Origin: Strigops habroptila
Taxonomy: Eukaryota; Chordata; Aves; Psittaciformes; Psittacidae
NCBI RefSeq assembly: GCF_004027225.2
Contig: NC_044297.2
Location: 5,290,047-5,354,046, forward strand
Direction of reading: 5' to 3'
Length of the DNA stretch: 64,000 nucleotides
Shown: positions 36,355 to 47,822 of the stretch, one piece after another
How the letters are laid out: each line of letters opens with the position of its first letter
Position numbering within the stretch: the stretch's first letter is position 1
Translations under genes and position numbers: made by a program
Notes under the pieces: generated by a model
What the model was told of the DNA's origin: nothing
What the model saw: the letters and a program-made list of their open reading frames with translations, nothing else
Databases searched by the model: none

Positions 36355-36370
36355 GAGGAGGAGGAGGAGG
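36355..36370. repeat. (GAG)5 microsatellite
   Basis: Five GAG units precede GAAGTGAGG, making a short purine-only tract. Confidence 0.75.
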
Positions 36371-38151
36371 AAGTGAGGATGAATACTCTGAGCTGCTCTC
36401 TCCACTCCCACCATCCCTGGGTGAGCCAGGATTAGTGACTCTGCAGCCTTCACAGCCAAAGCAGCTCGTCTGAACCTGAAGATAAGGTGCAGAGGTAGCA
36501 AGGGGAAGAGGAAATCTCTCCTTGGGCAGCCAAGATGCGCCAGGAACCCCGATGAGCAGCAGAAGGCAGGGCAAGCCATCCTGCGGAGCCCCTGAGCTGC
36601 TCTTTGTCTACTTGAGCTGGGCAGATTTGTTGTTTCCTAATGATTTGTTTTGTATTTGTTTCCTCCTTTCAGCTCCTCAGCTGCCCGAGCAATGGATGCT
36701 GCAGGGAACAGAGCAGGAGAGATGATTAGAAGTCATTTGAAGAGTAATTCGGTTTGATCCAGGACCCTTTGGGATCCCAGGTCTGCTCCTTCCACTCCCA
36801 GCACATTCTATTGAAGACCATGAAGTGGTGCATGTCAGAACAAGGGAATTTCAGCACACATGTGGTGGTACAGGGGGGAGATTCCCAGGCAGGGGGTGCA
36901 GGCAGCTCTGGAAGAGGCACAGCCAGAGACACTGGTGTGGGACATCCATGTAATGTGGGAGGGTCTTCTGTCCCAAAAGACAGAAATGGTGAGATCTGGG
37001 GACAATCGAGGGTGATGGTGCCAGCAAACATGGTGATTCTCCTTCCAGCCTCACCAGGAAGGAGATGCATGTGGGCATTGCAGCCGATGGGAGCGATGTC
37101 TCCTCTGCTCCCGGCCAGCTCTGCTCTGGGGGAAGGGCTGAGCACGAGGGCAGGAGCCAGATTAAAACTGGGGCAGCCTCAGTGAGGCCTTGGTGCTAAC
37201 CCAGATTGGCACTGGCAGAAAGGAGAGCTTGCTTTACCTAGTGAGGCTTTTTCCTGCAAGTATTTCACCTTTATCAGGCATATTGCTCTGCCTGGCTGGG
37301 TTAGCATCCCCTGCTTCTCTTTGCCAACACTGAGGAGCTGGTGCGTAGTGAAATGTTACTATTCTACGGCTCTTTGGCTGTATTTTACCCCATATGTCAT
37401 AAGACAGGATGCTTATATGGTGTGTTTAGCTATTGTCTCTTCTGGAAGGTTTCCACATCCTTATTTATAAGGCCTCTCCAGCCCAGAAACAACCCCCTTT
37501 GGAAGATCAGTAGCACAATCATCGCTGGGCCGTGAAATAAGACCTGAGAAAGTATGGCTGAGAATAATTTACCTACTACACGGCTTGAACCTGCTGAGAA
37601 ATAAACCTCCATCCTGCGGGAATGAGTCACTGTCTTCCCGATCGCTCTCTTAGATCATGAAGCCATCCCTGCCGGCAACCAGCTCCTGTAGATTTGGTGC
37701 AGCCTCTTCATCCTGTGCTGAGTGTGATTCTTCCTGAGCGTCCTTAATGTCTTGTACACAGGCTGTCGGGTGGGGTTTTTTTTTCTTTCTTTGCTTTTTT
37801 ATTTCCCCATCTCCTCCTGTTTATAACAGGTGTTGTTTGAGCATTCCAGTGGCTTTTTCCTCCTGGTATTTCCATCATGCCTGAGCACCTTGGAGCACAG
37901 AACCAGCGGGTTGGGATGGAGAGGGGACACCTCTGCTCAGATGCGGAGAAAAACCCCAAAGGGGCCATGAAGAAAGCCACACATCCCCCCAAATAGAAAT
38001 TTAGTAGCAAGGACCAAGGTCTGTGGTGAACCCAGGTTTAGCATCGTGATGATGGCTCCCTGTGGGCCTTCTGCGTCGCAAATAGTCTGGGAAGGGGGGT
38101 AAATTCTGCCTTTTCTCCTCTTTCCCTGCACTCAAGAGAGAAGAAAAGCAA

Positions 38152-38195
38152 CAAAAAAAAATATGTTCAGGCTTTTTTTTGCTTTTTTTTTTTTT
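38152..38195. repeat. Opposed A-run and T-runs
   Basis: A run of about ten A (38152-38161) is followed by TATGTTCAGGC and then T-runs of 8 and 13 bases (38173-38195). The A and T runs could pair as a weak stem around TATGTTCAGGC. It is low complexity without an obvious retroposon source. Confidence 0.7.
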
Positions 38196-38845
38196 ATCCA
38201 AACACTTTCAAAGTTAATTTCAAAAAGCTGGGAACACTTGATAGTTTTAATTAATCCGCTGCCTAGGGAAATACAATTTGTGGAGCCAAAGCTTCTCGCT
38301 TTCCTTGGGATTGCTATCGCACTCCGGGTAATGCTGATGCTTCCAGCATGACAGTGACTGCAGCAGCGACTCCAGTGCTTTTCATTTCATTCCATCATAA
38401 AAGCACCACACGTCAGGGTCATTTCGGCTTGGCCAGCCCAGGGTGTGCTGTGAGAAGTGGGGGGCACAGGTTTTAATTGGGATCAGATGGAAACTGTGCA
38501 GGAACAGCTTATTCACCCCAACTTAAATCAGCTGAAAACAAAGTCTTAAATGATTTTTCTGCCCCCAGTAAGTGGCTCGGGTTAATTGGAGACGCATGTT
38601 CAGGAGCATGGAAAGAAACACCACCATGTGTTTGAAATAAAACATCAGGTTTGTTGGCTTTTTTCCTGGTGTGATTTGCTAATTCAGTTTAATCAATTAA
38701 AAGAGATCAAGAAGTAGGAAAAGTCATGCTGCTGTTTGACTTGCTGCATGCCACAGGTCAGCAATGCCTGGTGGGGTACAAACCTGGCCCTTGGAAATCT
38801 GGGAGCCCTAGTTTCTACACCAGGGAATGCTGATCTCCCAGAAAC

Positions 38846-39016
38846 TCATAGAATCCTGGAATGGTTTGGGATGAAGGGACCTCAAAGCTCATCCAGTTCC
38901 AACCCTCTGCCACGGGCAGGGACACCTTCCACTAGAGCAGGTTGCTCCAAGCCCCTGTGTCCAGCCTGACCTTGAACACTGCCAGGGATGGGGCAGCCAC
39001 AGCTTCTCTGGGCAAC
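38846..39016 (-). mobile_element. CR1: CR1 LINE 3' end, about 170 bp
   Basis: An antisense copy begins with a good tail, TCATAGAATCCTGGAATGG, continues through CCACTAGAGCAGGTTGCTCC and stops at CACAGCTTCTCTGGGCAAC. The copy at 61671-61841 stops at the same bases. It carries GGATGAGC with CCTCAAAG instead of CCTTAAAG. Confidence 0.96.
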
Positions 39017-40770
39017 CTAATTTCTCTAATGATGGTGGAGGAAAAGGTGGTCATGGACTGCCCATGGGGCCCTTTGCTTTTTCAGCATCCCTGTTACATT
39101 CCCATCAGGAGGCGAGTGGTTCAGGCCCATCACTACTCATAATCTAACATAAATGCTGTGTTTTGTAGCTTCTTAGCTCAGGCTGGCATTTGGAAGTGAC
39201 ATTTAAAGGTCACTGCCAATCTTCCTGCATGGAGAACATGGAGAGGGCGAGAGTGTTTGTGTGACGCCGTGATGCGACCAGGGGTGCAAGCAGCATCAGC
39301 AAAGATGCTGAGCTGGGCCCCTGCCTCCCCATCCCTCTCACCCTCCTCCTCCTCCCGTTCTGTGCTGTGCATTTCTTTCTCCCTGCCCTGTCTCTCTTCC
39401 CAGCTAAATGATTATTTCATTTCCTTGTGAGGAAAGTGCTGTTCTGGGAGATTTATGGCTGGTTCTCCTAGGGGGAGAGGTCTTGGCACCATGATGGGAT
39501 GTGTTTGGTGCCTGTGTGACACATTGCTCCTCACGCTTAGGACTGGCAAAGGCAATTCCCACCAGCTCAAGTGTTTCTGCGAAGTGGTGCTACGACAGCC
39601 CTGACATTTGCATTATTATTACTATTGGTACTATTTTGCTTGCACCCACTTCACAGCAAGTCCTTAAGTGGGGACATAATACACATTTAAAAGCATTGAA
39701 AATCACACTCTGCTTTTCAGCTCCCAAAAATAAAAATAAAAGAAGTCGATACAAATTAAGTAAGAAAGAAGAGAGAGTCTCTTTCCATTCTTTAAACCAG
39801 GTTTCCAGGCAATTATTCTCCTATCTCCCACATAAAATTAATAAGAATTCTGCTTGAACATTCAATAGGCTTTGGTTTTGCATAGTGTCTTTGAGGCAAA
39901 AGGAGAACAGAATGCTTAATTAGTTTGCTACAGCCTCTCCTGCTTACGCAATGTGTAGATCATGGTGCCTGTAGTCAGCTGGCCAGACAGAGGCTTGGCC
40001 TCACTGTACCATGGGCAGGACATCACCTTGCAAGGGGAGTGGGGTTTGCAGGAGCATGGGGAGCTTGTTTAATTAATAAGCATTGGGTTGGAGGAGTGGG
40101 GAGAAGGGACAGATGGGTTCAGGTCCTGAGAAGCCTGATCAATGCCAGGCCATTGACTTCCTTGTATTGATTCAGAAAGGGAAGTGCTCCCGTATCGGCT
40201 GGCATCATGGTGAGCTGCATCCATGGGCTGTGTCTGTGCCATGGCCCCAGAGCCAATGGGCTGGGAAGGGTTTGACCTGAGTCCTGCCAAAGCAAGGAGC
40301 CTCGTGCACATCCATCAATAATCAAACTTCGTTAATGAAAGATATGCAAACGATATTAAACTTCTGTGCTGCTTGGTTCACTGCAGGAGGGATGGGTGGT
40401 GAACCAAAGGCAGCAGTTTGCAGACAGAGGTCACAAGCCCAAGTCTTAGGCTGTCAGGTTATTTTAAACTGTGCATGATCCTTTTTTTCTCTGCTTTTTC
40501 CCTCTTTTTTACCCCCTGAAGGTGTCCCTCTCTTCCCCATCTCTTCCAAGCTTCCTCTCCTGGCCATTCCCATGCTCAGGCTTGTCATACAAGAGCTCCC
40601 TTCCATGCCTGTCTGTGCCCTCATCAGCTTTTCTGCCTCTTCCCTAAATAGAAAACAATTGGATCCTGGTGAAGCAGGAGTCTCAGTAGTAACAGAGTGG
40701 TAGATAAATGGATGTGTCCCTATGGAGAGAGACAAATAGATGGGAAGATAAGGAGACTGGGTGGTGAACA

Positions 40771-40790
40771 GTGTGTGTGTGTGTGTGTGT
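40771..40790. repeat. (GT)10 microsatellite
   Basis: A perfect GT run of 20 bases lies between GTGGTGAACA and CTGAAATC. It is likely polymorphic in length. Confidence 0.9.
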
Positions 40791-41167
40791 CTGAAATCAA
40801 ATTAAGAAATCTCTCACACATGTTTTGTTCTATCAGAACCTCAATTATGCAGCCTGTGTTTCTTACCTCATTGCCATAAATAAAGCATAGTTTGCAAAAG
40901 GGACAACAATGATATTATACTAATATTATTGCAGGCCATAAATAAACACAGTGAGAGATGATAATCAGGAGGTCATTTCCACTTCAGCATCGTGGTTTTT
41001 AACACAGCAACTGTGTTAGAGGGAAACAGCAGCATTTCTCTATCATCTTCAAAGAGCTAAATTATCACTTTGGTTCTAATTAACTAGCTGCTTTTGGCCA
41101 CATCTGAAGTAAATCAACATGATCCCAGTGGCACCAGTTGAAATATGGTGATCTACATCGACTAAGT

Positions 41168-41209
41168 ATCCATCCATCCATCCATCCATCCATCCATCCA
41201 TCCATCCAT
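41168..41209. repeat. (ATCC)10 tetranucleotide microsatellite
   Basis: About 10.5 perfect ATCC units (42 bp) run without interruption, then GACCCTGCAG. It is the longest perfect microsatellite in the window and a good candidate for length polymorphism. Confidence 0.95.
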
Positions 41210-42300
41210 GACCCTGCAGTTCATGTATAATCACATAGCTGTACCAAAATATTTGTAAATATATATATCTGCATGCGCATATGTGTTTATTTCTGTTTAT
41301 CTCTATTTATACACACATATAGATGCATATATAATTTCCTCTCTTTAAAATATTAAAATAAATTACATCTTTTCACAGAATACAGACATTAATTCTGTTT
41401 CCAGGAGATTTGTCAAATCAGTGGTCTGTGTTTGCATAACAAGCTCTTTGGTTATGCTGCACTGCATATAAATTACCACGTTGTCAGGCTCCAGATCAAA
41501 ATCATTGGGTTTTAAGCAGAATCTCTCACATTGATTAAGATGTGCTTTATGTTACGTGCATCTATTACATCTAAAGCACTTAAAAGAAACTTCAGGAAAA
41601 GGCTGGATGTGGCCAAAGAGGCAATGGAACCCCCCCCAAAACCTATTGAGTCCTTTACAGAGGGGATGTCTTGATGTCTTGCCTGGGGCTGGTTGGGCAG
41701 GGATGGGTGCTGGGGGGGGATGCTCCCTCCCCAGATCCTTCCAGGAGGAGATGGGAGGCTGCTCCCTCCTTTCCATGATGCAGAAGCTGCAGTCTCGCAT
41801 GCGGTTTGGGCTCATTGCATTATCACACATGTGCACACACACAAAGTCTATTAAATGTCCAAACCCCAGACTGCATCTCCTCCTCGTAAAAGCTCCACTT
41901 ATCTGTGGCAGCAGTAAACAGCTTGGGGTTTATGAAGTGTAATCAGGAAGCGCAGTGCCCCAGTTGACACAGGCGACAGTCATCTCTTGGTTTGTTTTAA
42001 TAAGATAAAACCCTCTGCAGAAGTCAGGGCTCTGAAGCTCTTTGCTTGCCTCTGACTTTTCCTACCCGTTTGCTGGTCCACCCAGGGACCAGCGTGCCAG
42101 CTGCGCTTGGATTTACCTGGTTTTGCTCTGGTGCATGAACACAAAGTGCACTGAGAGCCTGGTTGGGCTGGGATCCCGAATCAGCTCTACTTTGGGTGGT
42201 CAGGGTGCTCGCAGCAGTGATGGTCACTGCAGCAGCTACTTGTATTTCGGATAAGAGGATTTTATTTTTTTAAGGCGAAAAAGAGGCATAAAGGAGAGGC

Positions 42301-42562
42301 CAAAGGGGAACGGCTTTAACCTGCCAGAGGGGAGATTGAGATGAGATCTTAGAAGTTCTTCCCTGTGAGGGTGCTGAGGCGCTGGCAGAGGGTGCTCAGA
42401 GAAGCTGTGGCTGCCCCATCCCTGGCAGTGTTCAAGGCCAGGTTGGACACAGGGGCTTGGAGCAACCTGCTCTAGTGGAAGGTGTCCCTGCCCGGGGCAG
42501 GGGGTTGGAACTGGATGAGCTTTAAGGTCCCTTCTGGCCCAAACCAGTCTGGGATTCTATGA
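42301..42562 (+). mobile_element. CR1: CR1 LINE 3' end, about 260 bp
   Basis: A sense copy starts at CAAAGGGGAACGGCTTTAAC, then CTGCCAGAGGGGAGATTGAG, GGTGCTGAGGCGCTGGCAG, and ends with GGGATTCTATGA. It carries GGATGAGC. The 5' part matches the start of the copy at 54918-55186, so both are truncated within a few bases of each other. Confidence 0.96.
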
Positions 42563-44611
42563 CTTGACCATGATTGAGAGATGGCACAGGACAGGAAGCT
42601 GACCGGGTGCCCAAAGAGTTCCCATGGAAAAGTCCGCTTTCCCAGTGAAAAAGCTCCTTCCAAGGACTTGTCTTGCTGCAGCTTCCTGGAGGCTGCCAAG
42701 AAAAGGGTCATTTCTAGCTTTATTTTTAGTGTGCTGGCACCTGCCCATGAGGAGCCAAGGTGAGACTTGGCAGCTCATTTCATGCAAGACTGTAGAGTAG
42801 CAGCAGATGGGACCAGTTCCTGGTTGCTAACAGGGATGTGAACAGAAGCTTAAATGAAAGCAACAACGTTAGGGAGGCCTGGGTGCTGCTTCTGTGTGTG
42901 CCGGTAGGATTTTGCCTTAGTTTGCACAGAGGCACTGGAGAACCAGCTACAGTTAAATTGTATTTCTTTAATTTTACCAGCCAGAAGCCTGAAGGCAGAG
43001 CCACATGAAATGAAATTATGATTCGGGAGAATTCCTCTTTTTGTTTACCCTATTTAAAGTGTGTTTCCTTGGTGCTTTTCCCATTTGCAGCAGAGAAAGA
43101 AACCTATGGAAAAATGCAGCAAAACGAGTTTTAAAGTCTCCTACCGTGCTTGTGCAGGAGAGGCAGGGACCTGCTGGTGTCCTGGGGTCTCTTGTGCTGT
43201 ACAGGTGTTTTTAACTGGGGAAACAGTAGCTTCAGGAGTCCTTGAGGTCAAATACTGAACCTGAATCAAATACAAAGAAGCCACAGACAACAGAGACTGG
43301 ACCAGTGCCTGCCCCCAGCCCCTCCACCCCACAGACAAGCATCCCTGTAGCATCCCTGTGAATAATCCAAGACCACCAAGCACAAGGAGCAGTAGAGGCC
43401 CTTAAGGCCCACACTTCTTCAAGGAACATCTCCCAGTCCATAAATATTTCCACCAAAATGCAGGACAAAACATAGTGTAGAAAAGATTGAATAGAAGCTA
43501 TATTATGCTACTGCATAGCAATCCTGTCTGCAGGAATTTATGGCTTCGATATATCCCCTGTTAAAAGAGGTTCTGCTGGCTGATGGAGGAGTTCAATTCA
43601 TCTTGTATCTGTTTCAAATTACCAATCTTATGGTTTGCCCATTTAAAGGGGCAAGTCTTTTGGTTATTTATAATAAAAACCTAAATAAATGAAAAATCCT
43701 TGTGGCACCAGTGACATGGTGCTTGCTCTGGGTTAATTCACAGGATCTTTCCTTTTCCCAGCCCACTTTAGGAATGTGTTTTGGGTGTCTAAAGCTGCCT
43801 GGCAGTGGTCCTGCCTGCACACATCTATGCCTGCATTTCCTCTTGGGCAGGGCTTGCTCTAATCCAGCCCCTCTCCCTTATTTTACAGCTCCTGTGCCTT
43901 TATGCTCCATAAAACCTTCCCCCTGTGGCTGTGCCAGCACAGTGCAGGACATGGGATGTAAAAGTTTGGGAGTGAAAGCAATCCATCATCACCAGCTTTA
44001 TACAGCCCTACCAAACGCTTCATGTTTTAATCATGGCTCAAATCCTGTTTGATAGTCCCCTAAAAAGGCTAAAAACAAAGGCAAAAACAGAGCCCAGGCC
44101 TTTTCTTGCCTTTCCCCTTGTGGAAGCGTAGATGATGCTCTGCACCAGTTTCTCCTTCCTTGCTGGGAAGGGCATAAGCACAACAGTGGGCAGAGAGGGG
44201 ATTTGGGAGAAAGCAGGTTATAAAACACTCAGCAAAGTTCCACTCGGTGCTTCAGGTCTAAAATTAATAGGTGCAACCCATAATCCTCTCTTGGAGAGAG
44301 ATGAGGGAGGGGGGCATGGCAAGAGAAAAATAATGGCCAAACCCCCATGCCTCTCTGTCGGAGAGTCCTCCAGGTCTGTGCAGTTCAATGCATAGGAAAT
44401 GAGGTGGATACCTGGCACGTTTGCAGGGAGCATGGGTCAGAAGTGACCTTCACAAACCCAGCCTGGGGTACAGAGGCTGGTTGCTTTGCCTCCAAGCACA
44501 GCCGGGCTGATGGTGGGGTACAGCCTGGTCTATCCAAGCAGGTGGTGGTACAGGCAGGGAGGGGTGGAAGGTGGGAAACAAATGAGGCTGCTGCATTGTG
44601 CTGGGCACCAG
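42563..44611. other. Unique noncoding stretch
   Basis: No gene is recognised. A conspicuous AT-rich complex block spans 43490-43700. AT-richer sequence also occurs at 42945-43070. Other sequence is GC-moderate without repeats. Confidence 0.6.
43490..43700. other. Candidate conserved noncoding element
   Basis: The block contains GCTATATTATGCTACTGC, GGAATTTATGGCTTCGATAT, GTTTCAAATTACCAATC and GGTTATTTATAATAAAAACC. It is some 210 bp of complex AT-rich sequence, with no transposon similarity or open frame. Function is inferred. Confidence 0.38.
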
Positions 44612-44757
44612 TCATAGGATCATAGAATCCTGGAATGGTTTGGGTTAAAGATCATCCAGTTCCAACCCCCTGCCATGGGCAGAGACACCTTCCCCTGGAC
44701 CAGGTTGCTCCAAGCCCCATTCAACCTGGTTTTGAGCACTTCCAGGAATGGGGCAGT
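44612..44757 (-). mobile_element. CR1: CR1 LINE 3' end with small deletions
   Basis: An antisense copy has a two-unit tail (TCATAGGATCATAGAATCC). Relative to the other copies it lacks several bases after GGTTTGGGTTAAAG and again in AAGCCCCATTCAACCTGG, where CTGTGTC is missing. It ends at GAATGGGGCAGTC. The extra indels suggest it is older than most neighbours. Confidence 0.93.
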
Positions 44758-45392
44758 CCTGCAGATGGAGCTGATTTTGGTGGCATTGTTGGAAAGCTGC
44801 TGCATCCATCCAGGAGCTGTCAATCTTTAGGGCAAGAGTGTTTCCCATTGCACCCTGCGGCCCTGTATGCCCCGCACAGCTCATCCCATGGCACCAGGGC
44901 TCCTATTCTCATCTTTCCCTCGAACTTGGAAATCCTTGCTGGAGAGAGCAGCAGGTCTGTGCTGAAGTGCTGTGCTCTCTGTCCCCACCCTGGATCAAAG
45001 CTGTTCCCCCCACTGGTGTCCCTGCTCGCTATTCACATCACTCGCCGCTTGCCTTCAAAGGGCTCCTCTGCGAGAGGCAGGACGTGGCCACATGTGTGCG
45101 CCAGCTCCAGCACACCGCGGGTTTGTTAGCAGCTGCACTGCACCAGGAAGATCAAAACCAGGGCAGGGAGGGAAGGGAGAGGCTCTGTTCCCAGCCTCAA
45201 TAATTTATATTTTATGAGAAAGCAAAGGCAAATTATGGAGGGAAGTGATGGAGGGGCAGGGGGAAAGGGGAAGGATGCTTCACATCATGCTGCCAGCAGG
45301 TGAACCCTAGCATGGGACAGGAGCCCCTCTCCCCGCTCTTCTCCATCAGTCCTGTCTCCTGGCTGCCCCATCTCCACCCTTTGGCTGGCCCT
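44758..45392. other. Unique noncoding spacer between two antisense CR1s
   Basis: This is 635 bp of GC-moderate sequence. A short AT-rich piece TAATTTATATTTTATGAG lies near 45199-45216. No gene is seen, although plus-strand frames stay open for about 160 codons across the CR1 boundary. Confidence 0.6.
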
Positions 45393-45693
45393 TTCATAGA
45401 GACAGACTGGTTTGTGTTGAAAGGGACGTTAAAGCTCATCCAGTTCCAACCCCTGCCACAGGCAGGGACACCTTCCACTAGAGCAGGTTGCTCCAAGCCC
45501 CTGTGTCCAACCTGGCCTTGAACACTGCCAGGGATGGGGCAGCCACAGCTTCTCTGAGCACCCTGTGCCAGCGCCTCAGCACCCTCACAGGGAAGAACTT
45601 GTGTCTAAGAGCTCACCTCAATCTTCCGTCTGGCAGGTTAAAGCCATTCCTCCTTGTCCTGTCACTACCCACCCTTGTAAAAGGTCCCTCTCC
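45393..45693 (-). mobile_element. CR1: CR1 LINE 3' end, about 300 bp
   Basis: An antisense copy runs from TCATAGAGACAGACTGG through GAGCAGGTTGCTCCAAGCCC and GGCAGGTTAAAGCCATTCC to a weaker end at AAAGGTCCCTCTCC. It carries GGATGAGC. Together with the copy at 44612-44757 it forms a same-strand pair 635 bp apart, but the different indels show they are independent insertions, not a duplication. Confidence 0.95.
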
Positions 45694-46094
45694 TGACTGC
45701 ATTTCCTGACCTAAACATAGGCCTGGTATCTCATCCTGTCCGTGCGAATGGGCTGTGGTGTTGCCGTCACAGGTTGCTGTTGTGGGATGCACCATGCTGG
45801 GCAGTGCTGGCACTGGTGTCTTGGAAGGTAAAGGGATGCTGAACCTGGTGTCTCGGTGGAACTGGGCAGCGAGGGTTGCATGGCCAAGCTCTCCATCGTT
45901 CATGGCCATCAGAGATGTTTAACCACCATCTATCTTCAAGGCACGACCAGGAAAGCAGCGGGTCTGAGCGCTGGTGATGAACACGCTGCAGGGAAAGATG
46001 GATGAGCCGAAGGTACCAATGGCCCCCTGCTCATTGATTCTGAGCAGTGATGGGAGCAGCAAGCGCTGGAGGTGCTTGAAGGAGCAGCTGGTGC

Positions 46095-46245
46095 ACCAGG
46101 GAGTTCAAAATTAGAGAAAGATATGTTTCTTTTCCACCAAGCAATCTGTTCAAAGCAATTATGCGTCGGTACCTGTGTGCAGCTTCCTTGTTCTTTAGTG
46201 CAGTGACATTTGCATGAAAATGGGATTAAAAGTTTTCACGGTAAG
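46095..46245. promoter_or_regulatory. Candidate enhancer with octamer ATTTGCAT
   Basis: This AT-rich block contains a perfect POU octamer ATTTGCAT at 46208-46215, plus AGCAATTATGCGTCGGTACC and GGGATTAAAAGTTTTCACGG. The octamer is a known POU-factor site. Enhancer activity and conservation are inferred. Confidence 0.35.
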
Positions 46246-46744
46246 ATTCCCACCTGTTCTTGGTGCTCACTCCAAACCTGAAGGAATCATCTGCTCTGGG
46301 ATGAAGCTGCATTCGTGCCATGCTGGGGCTGCAGTGGGATGTGAGGGGGGTGATGGAGGGACAGCCCCACTCTCCCTATGCCCCCGGTGTCTTCCATCCC
46401 TGCCTCTGCTCCAGCAGGCCAAAGACACACTGAAAAAAACCAAACCAACAACCAAACACTGAGCTGGTCCTTTTCTATTTGTTCTGTAATCATATTTGAT
46501 TTAATTTCATGTTTCCCCCTCATTCAGTTTGCTGTGCTTTGCGCTCAGAAATAATGATGGCAATGTGCTGCTATTACTCCTGTCTATGTAGCTGATTACT
46601 CCCCTTTCCTTCCCTTGTCATTTCCATCCCTGAGGTTTTTTTCTTCCCCTCCCTTTCATACAGACTTCTGCATTCCAGCTTACTCACCTGGAAACTGCTA
46701 CATTTCCTGGTTCATTCTGATTAGATTTTGTCTCAGAGCCGGCT

Positions 46745-46960
46745 GCTGCTGAGCCGTTTTTAAATAAGATGTTCTCTTAGCACAATCACCTGATTATTTG
46801 CAGTTTAGTGCCATTGTATTTTTACATACGCTCTTACAATTGATTTTTGGGGGAGCAGGAAAGAAGTACAATTGTTCCCCCACAAACCAGGGAATTTTAT
46901 GTGTTGGGTTTTGTGTGTACATCGCATTTTTAGAAAATCAATTGCTGGATGTATTTGTTC
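46745..46960. other. Candidate conserved noncoding element
   Basis: The block contains CACAATCACCTGATTATTTG, CTTACAATTGATTTTTGG and AGAAAATCAATTGCTGG. CAATTG occurs three times. No transposon similarity is evident and no open frame resembles a protein. Confidence 0.36.
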
Positions 46961-47576
46961 AGCCCGAGACAGAGTGTGCGGAGCTGGAAGGACATCGGAG
47001 GACCTTGCAAAGAGCTGACACAGAGCAGACATTTATCCCTGTGCCAGAACTAACCGAGCAACCAGCCATGTCTGCGTGGAGCTCCACATTTAGCCCTGTC
47101 CCACACATGCCCAGTGCCCTCTTGCCTTCACATGGGAGGTGACTCATGATGCTGAAAATTTGACAAGTGCTGCTGCTGTTTAAGGAAAGAAAAATTAAGA
47201 TAACAAAGCTGCTTTCCCAAAGGCTGCCTTCACCCCGATAAAGGATGCTATTGGCCAGCCCCAATATGCATCCCCTCCTGCCCATCATGCCAGGACCATC
47301 CCATCCTCATCATCTCCTAAAGCTGCCAGCACAGCATCCCGAGCAGCCAGGGGAAGGATGACCTGGATAAAGCCCCTAGAGAAGGAATTAACCACCCTAG
47401 CACAGGGCTTTGCAGTTGGGAACAAGACTGGAAATGGCTGTTGGAGCAGTTGCATGGTGGGATTTGCACCAAGAGGTGATGCAGGATCTGGTTCTGAGTC
47501 AGCATCAGTCCTACCCCTTCCCCAGTGGGACTAAAGCAAAACCCTTGGCAAGAAGGCTTCAATGCCTTGGCAATGA

Positions 47577-47822
47577 TTTTCAGCTGAAAGAAGGGAGATT
47601 GAGATGAGCTCTTAGGCAGAGGCTCTTCCCTGTGAGGGTGCTGAGGCGCTGGCACAGGGTGCCCAGAGAAGCTGTGGCTGCCCCATCCCTGGCAGTGTTC
47701 AAGGCCAGGTTGGACACAGGGGCTTGGAGCAACCTGCTCTAGTGGAAGGTGTCCCTGCCCATGGTGGGGTGTTGGAGCTGGATGAGCTTTAAGGTCCCCT
47801 CCAACCCAAACCCATTCTATGA
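47577..47822 (+). mobile_element. CR1: CR1 LINE 3' end, about 245 bp
   Basis: A sense copy is weakly matched at its start (TTTTCAGCTGAAAGAAGG) and clear from GGAGATTGAGATGAGCTC through GCTGAGGCGCTGGCACAGGG to CCCATTCTATGA. It carries GGATGAGC with GTGTTGGAGC in place of GGGTTGGAAC. The tail has only one repeat unit. Confidence 0.95.

Larger units (their letters stand above)
35877..38845. other. Unique noncoding stretch
   Basis: No gene is recognised. Contents include a 9-bp tandem GGGACTGTG x2.9 (36115-36140), a (GAG)n run (36355-36370), T-rich tracts (37776-37801), an A-run facing T-runs (38152-38195), AT-rich complex sequence at 37540-37640 and 38200-38345 (GTTTTAATTAATCCGCTGCC), and more at 38640-38715. 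Confidence 0.6.
39017..42300. other. Unique noncoding stretch with microsatellites
   Basis: No gene is recognised. AT-rich complex blocks occur at 39600-39850, 40325-40370 (GTTAATGAAAGATATGCAAA, with an octamer-like ATGCAAAC), 40880-41110 and 41330-41580. Microsatellites are (GT)10 at 40771-40790 and (ATCC)10 at 41168-41209. A TA-rich segment follows at 41250-41335. Confidence 0.6.
45694..47576. other. Unique noncoding stretch with octamer-containing block
   Basis: No gene is recognised. A candidate element with a perfect octamer lies at 46095-46245, AT-rich sequence at 46480-46560, and a longer AT-rich block at 46745-46960. That last block includes an imperfect stem GGGGGAGCA/TGTTCCCCC (46849-46881). 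Confidence 0.6.

Noticed and set aside
41445..41455. miR-9-like TCTTTGGTTAT
   Set aside because: Similarity stops after 11 bases and no opposing arm capable of forming a precursor stem is visible downstream.
44612..45693. Segmental tandem duplication containing CR1
   Set aside because: The two same-strand CR1 copies have different indels and unrelated flanks, so they are separate insertions.
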